Made by a program: the position numbers and the translations under genes | Part shown: positions 18,044 through 27,257 of the stretch, piece by piece | How positions within the stretch are numbered: the stretch's first letter is position 1 | Layout of the letters: the number at the start of each line of letters is the position of its first letter | Notes under the pieces: generated by a model | Databases searched by the model: none | What the model was told of the DNA's origin: nothing | What the model saw: only the letters and a program-made list of their open reading frames with translations | Source: Aeriscardovia aeriphila | GTDB lineage: Bacteria > Actinomycetota > Actinomycetes > Actinomycetales > Bifidobacteriaceae | Assembly (NCBI GenBank): GCA_949290445.1 | Contig: CASERW010000013.1 | Coordinates: 1 to 38,121 of the forward strand | Length of the DNA stretch: 38,121 nucleotides | Direction: 5' to 3'

Positions 18044-21000
18044 TCATTCGTTCTCATCAGGCTTGTTCTCACCAGCCTCTCCCTCATCAGCCTCGTTCTC
18101 ATCAGCCTCGTTCTCATCAGCCTGCTCTTCCCAGTCGTCTTCTTGCAGGAAGGCGAGCAAACGGTGTGAGCCATAGATCATGCTGATAATCTCTTGCTCA
18201 CTGAGTTTGTGCCCCACCGGTATGAGCTTGCCAGCTGAGCCTGCAGAAACGTAGAAGAGAGCGGCGTCAACATCATCGAGAGCAACATTTTGCGCTTGGG
18301 CGAAGGCGAGGCGGTAGATTTGCAGCTGTAGCAGCTTCCTGCGCTTATCTTCCTCGTTGTACGGCGGGCGGCCTGTCTTCCAGTCGATGATGGTGTAGCG
18401 GTTCGCCGTTTCCTCACCAGCCTGGTCGCGCAAAGCTCCCGCGAAGATAGCGTCGAGGCGGGCGGGCACTCTCCTGCCAGCAAGGGAAATGTCGTATTCC
18501 TTCTCCACGGCGAAAACACGACGGCTAGCCCATGGTGAGTTGAGGTAAGCCTTCTGCCAGCGCTGGACTGTGGCGGCTCGCTCGCTAGAAGATTTTGCAA
18601 TACTCTCGAGCTTCTTGATTTTCTGCCAATCTTGGCCGGAAAGCGGGTCGAGCTGGTCGGCAACCCAAGCGTGGAAAAGCGTTCCCAGCGTCGAGGCGGC
18701 AGTAGGAATGTGGGGCATCGGGCGTAGCTGCTGGGCCAGTAGCTCGTGCACATCCTGCTGTTTTTGCGGCATGATGATGTGCTGAAGCCTGGTGGCAGTC
18801 AGGGAGCGCGTCTTGTTAATCTCCCCAAGCTTTTTGAGCGTTTGCGCCTCGTCTTGTTGCGCGAGTTCGTCAAGCTCGTGGTTTCTGCGCGTGAGCTCCA
18901 CGAGAGCTTGTGCGCGTCGAGTCAGTGGCCCAGCTTGCGCTTTTTCTTGCTCGTTCAGCTCTTCGGTGAGAGTTTCCGCATTGGTAGCGTTTGCCAGTCC
19001 GTCAAGCAGTTTTTGAGCACGCCTCAAGATTGACATCGTGGTTTTATCCACATGCGTTGGCCAGAAGACGGGTGCGCCATGGCCAAATGCCTGCGCTGCT
19101 GCGCTTGAGGATTTTTCCACACGATCAGCCAAAACCGACTGATATTCCAGATCATCACCGAACAGAGCAGCTTGAGCCTGAGCGTCCACGCCCACACTCA
19201 ATCCGTCCACATCAACACGCTCCGAGTCCTCCAAACTCGTCTGCACCGTGATGGGGGCGCTGGGTAGCACTGCTTGCTGGGCTTGAATCTGATCAGCAAT
19301 ATACGTGACTGCGAGAGGAGGATCATCCTCATTGGAAGACTTTCTTCGCTTCGACGAACTTTCCTCGGGTTGAGGAACCTTCACACCGGAGAAGTCATTA
19401 TATCCAGCAAGAGCAAGAGCATGTTGTGCTACTTGCTGGTAGAACACTCCTGCTTTATTAATTCCACACGAGTTAAATTCCGCTTTCCTATCTTCGTCTT
19501 TCAGATACGCTTGCTCAATGTCTTCCTCATCCGTATAGATATGTGATGCGAAGAGAACATCACCCTGGGAGCGTGTGAGAGCAACGTAGAACAGTCGGTT
19601 CTCATCAGCGAATTCACGTTCTCCTTCTCGCTCTTCTAGCGTGAGGAAGTCAGGGTAATCAACACCTTTTTCCAGAAGTGGATTGTCAACTAAGTGTGAG
19701 TCGGGGTTAAACACTTCGTGTGCCAGACTCTCCACTGTGGTGAACTTACGCAAGTCAGCAATCGGGTCAACACCCAAGCCAGTTGAGTCGAAGGAGACAT
19801 TATGGGGGAACGCTGGCAGAGTGTATGCGTCTGAACGCATGGGCACCGGCACACTTCCGGGATACCCCATCCATGAAAGAGTATGTGGGCACAATGGATC
19901 CTGAGCAGCATCCGCGAGTGGGCTAAGCTTCGCCACTTTCAGCTTTGCTGCAGTGTGGTTTCCTTCCGTCACATCAACGATGGCAACAGCAGGCCATTCC
20001 AGACCTTTCGAACGGTGCATAGTCATCAAAATGACGTCCACATTCGGGTCTTGCTCTACTTCCGTAGCATCCTGTTCACGGTCTGGCAATGAGTCAAACC
20101 ATGTGACGAAACCAGACAAGCTGGGTCGCACGTTTGCGGGGATTTCCTTCATGTAGGTGCGAGCAAGCTCGATGAGAGAGTCAATGTTCGTGGCAATCTC
20201 AGCTCGGGAGTGAAGCGAGGTATCCCCTGTTTGCAAGGCGTGAGCGAGGGAAAGGTCCGATGTCATGCCCAGCGCGGAGGCTGCTGCTTTCAAGCAAGCA
20301 ATCACACCTTCACTCTTGTGTCGTGCGGTTTCTTGCAAGATGCGCGATACTTCACGGCAAGCTGCTCTGGTGGTCTCATCGAGGGGTTGCGAAAGATTAT
20401 CATTGCTCTCGCTGGCACCGCTACTGTGTTCTTCAGGCTGCTGTTCAGGATTCGGTTCAGCGACACTTTCAGATGCGTGTTCGCCATCTTGCGCGTTGGC
20501 CTGTTCAGTAGCACTTTCGCCGTTCTTTTCAACTGCCTTGTGTTGATCATCAAAAGTTGCAGTCAAAAGCTGCTCGCTGTCATCACTGATCAGCATATCC
20601 ACAAGGGACATCGCCATCGGCAGAGTATCGCGATACTGGCGTAACAGTTCGCGACGAGCTTTATCATCCTCATCTCCACTGGCGATTGCTGAAGCGACCA
20701 GAGCGTTATATTGCTGGTTTTCGTTCACTTTCTTCGCCTGGGTGGCCAAACTGTTGAGCTGCTCGGCATTCAGAGCAAAACGTGGAGTGGCGAGCAGGCG
20801 CATGAGGTGGGAAGAATCACTCGTATCAGCGAGAGATGCCACTACGGCCATGATGTCGCGAATCTCTGGCTTTTCGGCTACAGCGCTCCAGCCTAAAGAT
20901 TGGCAGGTCAAGCCTTGCTCTTCCAACGCTTGTTGGTACAACCCGAGGTTTTTACCACCACGATCCAGCAGCGCAACGATCGGGCCTTTGCCGTGTTCAT

Positions 21001-22543
21001 CACGATGGCGAGGGTCATTCTTGTATTTGAGCACTTGGTAGCGCGCCCATTTCGCAACGGCTTTCGCTTCTTGGCTAGCGTAGAGGCAGTTGAGCACGGT
21101 GAAGGTTGCGTCATCAGGGTTGCCGACTTGTGCCTTGCGTCGGGCTTCCTCCGTGTTTTCCATGAGCATTGGCTCGAGCTTTTTCACGCTCACGCTTGGC
21201 CCTAGTGAATCATCAGGGTAGCTGACCTTGCGATGAATGGTGTCCATATCGCGCAGACGAGAGGTGACTGCGTTGGCGAATTCGAGAATGAGTGGCTTGT
21301 TGCGGTGTGTTCGCGACAAGGTGTGCATGCTCTTCTCCACCACGTCAAAGTCTTCTTTGAACAGGATGAAGGCGCTCGGGCTTGCTCCTCGCCAGGCGTA
21401 AATCGACTGGTAAGGGTCTCCCACTGCTGTGACGACACTGTTGCGGTCTTGCCCGATCTTTTCATCGTTTTCTTCAGTGTTTTCAGCGCGATGGAATAGT
21501 TGGGCGATCAGTGAGGCTTGTGTGGAAGAAGTATCCTGATATTCGTCGAGGAATACGTAGCGGAAGCGACGACGATATTGCTGCGCAATGCTGGGGAAAC
21601 GCTGCAGAAGTTGGAGCGAGTAGACGGGAAAATCAGAATACTGGGCAAGGTGCCCTTCATGCTTCTTGCGTTGCAATTGCAAGCACAAGTCGAGAAGTAG
21701 ATCACGGATTTTCGCCGCTTTGTAAATCTGCCGCACATTGTAGAGGTCAAGCCTTTGTGCTGTTTTTCTGAGTTGAGCTCTTCGGCTCTCCTCTTTCTGC
21801 GAAGTACCACGACCAACCGTGGGCTTGGTATCTTTAAAAAGCGCACCTACAACAGCAGCCCACAGTGTGGGATCAGTAGTGATGACTTCGTCACACAGCT
21901 TTTCACACTGTTCAATAAGAGCATTGTTCCATTGGCGTACGCGCTCAACTGCTGCTTCGAAGGTGAGGCACTCAGGAGAGATCATGTACCCTAAGATCTC
22001 ATCGTTGAGCTTATTCATATTTGTTACGAAAGTATTCCTACTTTCTGGCTTGAAACCTTCCCAGAAACGATCGGTCGAATAATTGAGCGCCATGATGTCA
22101 TCGATATTCTCATCGATCACTTCATCAATCAGCTGGTGTACTCCCGCGTAACTGAGAGGCGTGGAGTTGGGGTCCACGCCAATGAGCAGACCATATTGAC
22201 GCACTAAACGCTGGAAGAAGGAATCATACGTGTAGATGTGAGGCCGCTGAGTAGAAGGAATACGCGTGAACTGGGGTTCTCCACTTCCCTTCTCTTCAAG
22301 CTCATCAACTGCTGTGTGGACACGAGTGCGAAGTTCTTCTGCGGCTTTGTTGGTGAATGTCAGGCCCAGTATTGTTCCTGGGTCTACTTTTTGACCATTC
22401 TTATCTGGGTGGGTGAGCAGCCAGATAATACGCTGTGTCATCGTAAAGGTTTTACCCGAACCTGCGCCAGCAATGATCAGTGAGTTTTCTTCGCGCGGAC
22501 CAGTGACAATGGCCTCTTGCTCTGATGTCAGTGTGATACTCAT
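18044..22543 (-). CDS. adnB: UvrD/Rep helicase with C-terminal RecB-type nuclease (AdnB-like)
   Basis: 1499 residues. Superfamily 1A helicase motifs are intact: Walker A AGAGSGKT (25-32), GLTFTNKAAEELRTR (Ia), DEYQDTS (II), GDPYQSIYAWRGA (III), MTMHRSKGLEWP (V) and FYVALTRSQGDV (VI). A RecB-family nuclease lies at the C-terminus, with IIDWKTGRPP (from about 1385) and QLQIYRLA. Such proteins resect double-strand DNA ends for recombination; actinobacteria use the AdnA-AdnB heterodimer. The start overlaps the previous gene by 4 bp (ATGA) and has GAGGAG 6 bases upstream, implying coupled translation. It is far longer than mycobacterial AdnB (about 1,100 residues): there is a Glu/Ser/Ala-rich insertion near 665-730, and the tail ends in ADENE repeats. 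Two TGATAATCT motifs lie in the gene. Confidence 0.88.
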   Translation of the reverse strand: MSITLTSEQEAIVTGPREENSLIIAGAGSGKTFTMTQRIIWLLTHPDKNGQKVDPGTILGLTFTNKAAEELRTRVHTAVDELEEKGSGEPQFTRIPSTQRPHIYTYDSFFQRLVRQYGLLIGVDPNSTPLSYAGVHQLIDEVIDENIDDIMALNYSTDRFWEGFKPESRNTFVTNMNKLNDEILGYMISPECLTFEAAVERVRQWNNALIEQCEKLCDEVITTDPTLWAAVVGALFKDTKPTVGRGTSQKEESRRAQLRKTAQRLDLYNVRQIYKAAKIRDLLLDLCLQLQRKKHEGHLAQYSDFPVYSLQLLQRFPSIAQQYRRRFRYVFLDEYQDTSSTQASLIAQLFHRAENTEENDEKIGQDRNSVVTAVGDPYQSIYAWRGASPSAFILFKEDFDVVEKSMHTLSRTHRNKPLILEFANAVTSRLRDMDTIHRKVSYPDDSLGPSVSVKKLEPMLMENTEEARRKAQVGNPDDATFTVLNCLYASQEAKAVAKWARYQVLKYKNDPRHRDEHGKGPIVALLDRGGKNLGLYQQALEEQGLTCQSLGWSAVAEKPEIRDIMAVVASLADTSDSSHLMRLLATPRFALNAEQLNSLATQAKKVNENQQYNALVASAIASGDEDDKARRELLRQYRDTLPMAMSLVDMLISDDSEQLLTATFDDQHKAVEKNGESATEQANAQDGEHASESVAEPNPEQQPEEHSSGASESNDNLSQPLDETTRAACREVSRILQETARHKSEGVIACLKAAASALGMTSDLSLAHALQTGDTSLHSRAEIATNIDSLIELARTYMKEIPANVRPSLSGFVTWFDSLPDREQDATEVEQDPNVDVILMTMHRSKGLEWPAVAIVDVTEGNHTAAKLKVAKLSPLADAAQDPLCPHTLSWMGYPGSVPVPMRSDAYTLPAFPHNVSFDSTGLGVDPIADLRKFTTVESLAHEVFNPDSHLVDNPLLEKGVDYPDFLTLEEREGEREFADENRLFYVALTRSQGDVLFASHIYTDEEDIEQAYLKDEDRKAEFNSCGINKAGVFYQQVAQHALALAGYNDFSGVKVPQPEESSSKRRKSSNEDDPPLAVTYIADQIQAQQAVLPSAPITVQTSLEDSERVDVDGLSVGVDAQAQAALFGDDLEYQSVLADRVEKSSSAAAQAFGHGAPVFWPTHVDKTTMSILRRAQKLLDGLANATNAETLTEELNEQEKAQAGPLTRRAQALVELTRRNHELDELAQQDEAQTLKKLGEINKTRSLTATRLQHIIMPQKQQDVHELLAQQLRPMPHIPTAASTLGTLFHAWVADQLDPLSGQDWQKIKKLESIAKSSSERAATVQRWQKAYLNSPWASRRVFAVEKEYDISLAGRRVPARLDAIFAGALRDQAGEETANRYTIIDWKTGRPPYNEEDKRRKLLQLQIYRLAFAQAQNVALDDVDAALFYVSAGSAGKLIPVGHKLSEQEIISMIYGSHRLLAFLQEDDWEEQADENEADENEADEGEAGENKPDENE
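18050..18123. repeat. 15-bp degenerate tandem repeat at the 3' end of adnB
   Basis: Units of the type TCATCAGCCTCGTTC encode the acidic tail ADENEADENEADEGE. The two central units are identical and the flanking ones are decayed. Confidence 0.8.
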
Positions 22544-25500
22544 GCACTTCTCCTCTTCACCTGCTGACGGACTTCTTCAATGTTCATTCCAGCCAACGGT
22601 CCAAATACTGTTTGCGACTCGTGTGAGTAGAGCGGGCACACAGGTTTGAACTCACAATAACTGCATTTCGATGTTTTCTTCGCAGGGAAGTAATCCGCTT
22701 GCGAGTAAGAAATGGCGTAGAAGACACGCGAGAGCATGGTCAGCGCCCACACGGCACTACTGGTTTCTGCATCGTTACCCTCAACAACAGCGCGTGCCTT
22801 GGTAACGAGCCATTGTGCAATATCCGACATTCCCTGAGCACGCTGCAGATCACGAAAAGTACTTTCCGGTGTAAAAAGCTTGGAAAATGTGGGGTAATGC
22901 GAACGAACTGGATATGCCTCGTACAGCGCGTTCCCTTCAAAAAGCTGAGGCTGGAATCCATTTTCAGCACTATAACTTTGTGCTGGAGAGTCCTGCTTTC
23001 TCGGGTAGAAGAGCATAGATCGCTTAATTTCCGGCATACGGCTCTTCTGCTTCACCTCATATACCGGAAGCGATTGCTCGCTGGCTTGCTGCTCGAGCTT
23101 TTCGTTCATCTCCTGCAAAGCGGGAGAGAATGCTAACCCCAGCTGGTAACAGATGAGCTGCAGATCATTAAAACTGTTCAGAGGCGTTTTACCCGTCTTC
23201 CAGTCGATGATGTTCCACACGGTGTTGCCATCACCATCTTCGCGTCGTTCCACTCGGTCCACGCGAGCGCTCATGAATGCTCCAAGGTCTTGTGGTTCGT
23301 CGTCGACAAAACCACCTGCCACCGTGGAGAGAGCGCTGTACAGTTCTGCCTTCGTCGTGTGCTCCAATCCGGAGAGATTACGCACAAACGGCAGGATCGC
23401 CGTCAGTGACAGCGGAATGTTGACACTCACCTCTGCTGCAGAACCCGTGAGCTTTCCTGCTGTAATCTTGTCTTGCTTCTGCCCCACTGGAGCATAGTTG
23501 GCATCGCGAGAATCAACGAAATAGGTGGCTATTTTGTCCAACACATCAGTCACTTCGTGGTCATTGCTTTGATGCTTGAAGAGCTCTTTTGACGTTGCAG
23601 GGGTGAAATGTGATTGCTCACGCAGTTCACGGTAATGCTCGATCAGCGCTTGAAGCAGCTCATCTTTACCCAGCGATCGGTCATAACCATTGTCTGTTGC
23701 CCATTGCGCGCAGTTGTGGATAATGGTTCCGAAGGTCATTTCCTCCGAGCTGCGGCGTGGACCTGCGAACCTATCTTGCAGCGACCAGCGCAGTGGGCAA
23801 TCCCAAATAGCGTCCACTGCGGAAGGGCTGAGCGTCACTGGCTTGTGCTGTGCTGGGCGAGTTTTGATGAAGCCATCGTCATCCTTGTTGCCCACCTGCT
23901 GCCCGACAAATCCGGTGCTCAGCTGTTGTGCTTGTTTGGTCACTCCTTGCAAGATTTTCAGTGCGGAAAGTGCATCCTGCAATTGTGCTGGGTCGGTGTC
24001 ACCTGTGCGCTCTTGTTCAGCAAGGCTTCCCACGAGCACTGTTTTCGCAGCTATGGCGAGACCATCCACACTGGTGTCAAAACCGGCGAAGAGGGCAGAT
24101 TCCTGCAAATCTGGGTTGAAACCAGTGGGCGTGTAGTGTCGCTCAGAATCGTTATCAGCCGTGCGAATTCCCGTGTCACAGAACACTTCTGGCAGGAAGG
24201 AAGTCAGGTATTCGCTTGGTGCTTCGTCGTCATTCCACACCGCGCAAATCACTGTTTCTTCGCTCGCTCGAGTCAGTGCAACAAGGAAGGCGCGTAGCTC
24301 GAAGTCGGAAACATGCTGGTCGAGCGTGTGCATCAGCTCGATTTCCGCTTTCTGCGGGCTTTGGTTTGCCTCTTGGTTGAGTTCTACTCCCTGTTCTTTC
24401 AAAATATGGGAGATTGCCACTGTGGAGAATGCTTGACCAGACAGAAGAGAATCAGGAGCGTCAAGGTTCGGCCATTGGCCTTCCTGAACGCCGATAATCC
24501 ACACTTTCTTGAAGTGCTGGGTGTTAGCCGAATCTGGAGAGGCAAGGACGACGGAATCAGGCCTGGGTGCTACTTGGGCCAGTGAACCTGCTTCCACTTC
24601 GAGGCTTTCAATCCATTCGGCAAACTCTTCTGCGCTTTCCTCGTTTTCTCGAGTTTCTGCGCGGCGGAAGAGTCGTACCACCGTATCCAGGTAGTCGTTG
24701 GCGCGTGCGGCTTGTTTTCCTACGCTCAATGCTTCTTGACGCCAGAAGTCACTGATATTGCAGGCAGTCCACGCATTCCACAAGGCGATGGATGGTTGAG
24801 AGATGAGTTCATCCTCATCGGCTGTGGTTTCAAGCGTGCGGATAATGCTGATAGCTCGGATGAGAACTTCCTCATCCGAATGGCTCGGGCCTTTCTTGGC
24901 TCGAACAGCTTCCAAGTACTTCACGAACTGAGGCTGATCATCACCGTCATCTTCCGAGCTCTCCTGCGTGCGAGAAGTACGAGCGATGCGACCGTACATG
25001 CTCAAAATTTGCTCTTGTGACTGTTCCGAGCCCATGAGCAGCAGGAGAATAATCGCATCCCTATTCAGCGGTTCGCTGCTGTTACTCAATTCCTGCCAAT
25101 CTTTGTGCAAGCTGTCAAAAGTAGTTTGAGCTTCGTCAACTTGCGACAGGTAAGCGATGGTTTGGAATATGGTGAGCATTTTATCTTCCCGCACGCTGCG
25201 GTACGTCGCACTGCCGTCGACTTTCGTGACTACTGGGAAGAGCGGTGAGGTGATCACTTGCGTGAACAAGTCAGTGTAGCGCGTGATGTTGGAAAGGTCT
25301 TTCTTCGCAATCGCAGCGTTTAAACGAATGATTGCCAGCAAGCCTTGGACTATCGCAGAATCCTTGAGAAGCTGCGAGGCTGAAGAGTAGCGAACAGGAA
25401 TTCCTTCCTCTTCGAAGCGCTCTCCTACTTGCCTAAGCACAGAATTCGTATGCGCGATAATCGCACAATCACTCCAGGAAAGCTTCTCATCATGCATCAC

Positions 25501-26937
25501 GCTAGTGGTAACTTGCCACACGAGGTCGTCCAATAGTTCTTCATTGGAGCGCAGAAGGCGGCCTTGTAACGTGTGGTCGACCATCACCGGGCGAGGGTCT
25601 TTCATGAATGCCATTTGTGCTGCGCGCAGTTTTCCAGGGCGCAGCGGCAGTGCCACATCTGTGCTGACCATTGAGGAAGTGAGTGCGAGGCTTACTCGAG
25701 TGGCTACTTGAGTGCGGTAGCTCAGCTCAGCTTCGGTGCTGCCCTCACTGTCGCTGTCCTCACTGGCACTGCTCTCACTGGCACTGTCCTCATCATCGCT
25801 GCCATCATCACTACTATCGTCATCCGTGGCGCGGTCCAGCTGCTCGACCAGCTCGTACTGTTCAGCTTTCCAACCCTTCTCTTCCAATGCGCTGAGGGCT
25901 TCTGGGAATGCTCCGCGGTAGGTTCTTGTTGCTTCATCATCGTTGCCAATGAGAATGACCGCGCATCCGTGGGCTGCCAGCTGCTCGAGGAAGGAGTAGC
26001 CGGCGACGGTGAGGTCTTGGCAGTCATCCATGATGACGACGCGAGGCACGTTCACAGTGCTCGTATTCTCACTCAGCGCCTGGGTGACGATGGCGAGAAC
26101 GGCGGAGAAGTCAGCGAGGAAGAGGCCTGGTGCTTCTTCTTGGAGGACGTGTTGTGCTTCATGCTGCAATACTCGGCCGAGCTGCCATTCTTCCACCATG
26201 CGCTGGTCTACTGCCGGGTCGTGCAAGATGGCGTCGAAATGTTCGGAGTCGCTGGCTACACCCAGGCCGTTGAACATGTCGAAGAGATGAACGAGCTGGT
26301 CGATGAACGCTGGGGTCATAACGTCGGCGAGAAGCTGCTCGCTGGGTGCGTTCTGCTCGCGATTTACCTCGCCTTGCACACTATTCGAAGCTTGAGTACG
26401 CACACCGTCACGTTTGTCTTGCTCGTGAAGGGAGAGGTAAGTGCGCAGAAGATCGCAGGTTTCGCAGTCGTCGCCAGCAATCATATGTTGGCGGTGGTTT
26501 TCGAGCACTTGTTGCACTGCTTGGCCACGTTCAGCATCGTCGACGAAGTGCGGCAGCGCCTTACCTTTTTCTGCGCGCTCTTGTGTGAGAAGAGAGAAGG
26601 CAAGCGAGCCGATCGTCCTGACAGGCCTTCCTTCTTGAGCATGCTGGACGACGTTGATCACTGGGGTGTTGAGCTGGTCAGCTGCTGCTTTGGAGCTGAC
26701 GAGCAGGTAGGCTTTGCCGTTGCGAATAGCCTCATGGTTCCACTGCCCTGTGAATGCTTCAAACGCGAGCGTTGATTTGCCAGAGAGCGGCGAGCCAGAG
26801 ATTCTCATCACCTTGAGCCGTGGCGCGCGACCATTTTCCGCGCGAGCCTTCGTGGCGGCGCGTTGCGGTGTGTTCGCGGTGGCGAACTGCTCGATCAGCT
26901 TCTTCGCTTGGTTCAGCGTTACAGGCTTTGTGCTCAT
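22540..26937 (-). CDS. adnA: Helicase-nuclease with Fe-S cysteines (AdnA/AddB-like)
   Basis: About 1,465 residues from ATG 26937. The N-terminal motor has a Walker A of the form GSPLSGKST (about 48-56) and a VIMDDCQDLT Walker B. The C-terminal nuclease shows IIDWKTGKTP and DLQLICYQLG. Cysteines in an IWDCPLRW element and a final CSYCEFKPVC cluster (CX2CX5C) fit the iron-sulfur staple of AddB/AdnA-type nucleases. It is the first gene of the pair with adnB. An acidic Asp/Ser insertion lies at about 385-430. The open frame extends to 27018, but I prefer 26937: the extra 27 residues look non-coding, and a -10-like TACACT lies 6 bases before this ATG. Which subunit matches mycobacterial AdnA is inferred from gene order. 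Confidence 0.82.
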   Translation of the reverse strand: MSTKPVTLNQAKKLIEQFATANTPQRAATKARAENGRAPRLKVMRISGSPLSGKSTLAFEAFTGQWNHEAIRNGKAYLLVSSKAAADQLNTPVINVVQHAQEGRPVRTIGSLAFSLLTQERAEKGKALPHFVDDAERGQAVQQVLENHRQHMIAGDDCETCDLLRTYLSLHEQDKRDGVRTQASNSVQGEVNREQNAPSEQLLADVMTPAFIDQLVHLFDMFNGLGVASDSEHFDAILHDPAVDQRMVEEWQLGRVLQHEAQHVLQEEAPGLFLADFSAVLAIVTQALSENTSTVNVPRVVIMDDCQDLTVAGYSFLEQLAAHGCAVILIGNDDEATRTYRGAFPEALSALEEKGWKAEQYELVEQLDRATDDDSSDDGSDDEDSASESSASEDSDSEGSTEAELSYRTQVATRVSLALTSSMVSTDVALPLRPGKLRAAQMAFMKDPRPVMVDHTLQGRLLRSNEELLDDLVWQVTTSVMHDEKLSWSDCAIIAHTNSVLRQVGERFEEEGIPVRYSSASQLLKDSAIVQGLLAIIRLNAAIAKKDLSNITRYTDLFTQVITSPLFPVVTKVDGSATYRSVREDKMLTIFQTIAYLSQVDEAQTTFDSLHKDWQELSNSSEPLNRDAIILLLLMGSEQSQEQILSMYGRIARTSRTQESSEDDGDDQPQFVKYLEAVRAKKGPSHSDEEVLIRAISIIRTLETTADEDELISQPSIALWNAWTACNISDFWRQEALSVGKQAARANDYLDTVVRLFRRAETRENEESAEEFAEWIESLEVEAGSLAQVAPRPDSVVLASPDSANTQHFKKVWIIGVQEGQWPNLDAPDSLLSGQAFSTVAISHILKEQGVELNQEANQSPQKAEIELMHTLDQHVSDFELRAFLVALTRASEETVICAVWNDDEAPSEYLTSFLPEVFCDTGIRTADNDSERHYTPTGFNPDLQESALFAGFDTSVDGLAIAAKTVLVGSLAEQERTGDTDPAQLQDALSALKILQGVTKQAQQLSTGFVGQQVGNKDDDGFIKTRPAQHKPVTLSPSAVDAIWDCPLRWSLQDRFAGPRRSSEEMTFGTIIHNCAQWATDNGYDRSLGKDELLQALIEHYRELREQSHFTPATSKELFKHQSNDHEVTDVLDKIATYFVDSRDANYAPVGQKQDKITAGKLTGSAAEVSVNIPLSLTAILPFVRNLSGLEHTTKAELYSALSTVAGGFVDDEPQDLGAFMSARVDRVERREDGDGNTVWNIIDWKTGKTPLNSFNDLQLICYQLGLAFSPALQEMNEKLEQQASEQSLPVYEVKQKSRMPEIKRSMLFYPRKQDSPAQSYSAENGFQPQLFEGNALYEAYPVRSHYPTFSKLFTPESTFRDLQRAQGMSDIAQWLVTKARAVVEGNDAETSSAVWALTMLSRVFYAISYSQADYFPAKKTSKCSYCEFKPVCPLYSHESQTVFGPLAGMNIEEVRQQVKRRSA
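25738..25829. repeat. Low-complexity simple repeat inside adnA
   Basis: CTCACTGGCACTG recurs (about 25765-25790) within a longer run of CTG/CTC/ATC-type triplets that encodes the Asp/Ser/Glu insertion. Confidence 0.65.
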
Positions 26938-26943
26938 ACTTCT

Positions 26944-26949
26944 AGTGTA
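26944..26949 (-). promoter_or_regulatory. -10-like TACACT, leaderless geometry for adnA
   Basis: On the minus strand TACACT is followed by six bases and then ATG 26937. No ribosome-binding site precedes this ATG or the longer start at 27018. The 320-bp gap to the divergent lipase-like gene otherwise holds one TGATAATCT motif (27045-27053) and a 24-bp direct repeat. Confidence 0.45.
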
Positions 26950-27170
26950 GGAAGCATGCATAGTAACTGAACGCGCAATTCGGACTGTTTTTTCCGCAGG
27001 ATTTCGCGCAGTCGACATTCAGGTAGGACGCGTTTTTCTCGAGGTGATAATCTTCCTGTTGAAATGACGCCATTCTTCCCGCCGTTACTTTTCAAAATTT
27101 TTCTCTGAGCTGAGAATTCGCCGCCCAGTAACAGCAGCCCGCCCAACACCCAGCAGACCCCGACATCACT

Positions 27171-27223
27171 ACCCAACACCTAGCCGCCACCTCAACTCAA
27201 CCCAACACCTAGCCGCCACCTCA
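27171..27223. repeat. 24-bp direct repeat upstream of the lipase-like gene
   Basis: ACCCAACACCTAGCCGCCAC plus CTCA occurs at 27171-27194 and again at 27200-27223 (period 29 bp). A decayed third relative (CCCAACACCCAGC) lies about 30 bases upstream. The copies sit in the divergent region between adnA and the lipase-like gene. Confidence 0.9.
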
Positions 27224-27257
27224 GTCACCTTTCAGCCACCCGTGTTAGAACTGCATT

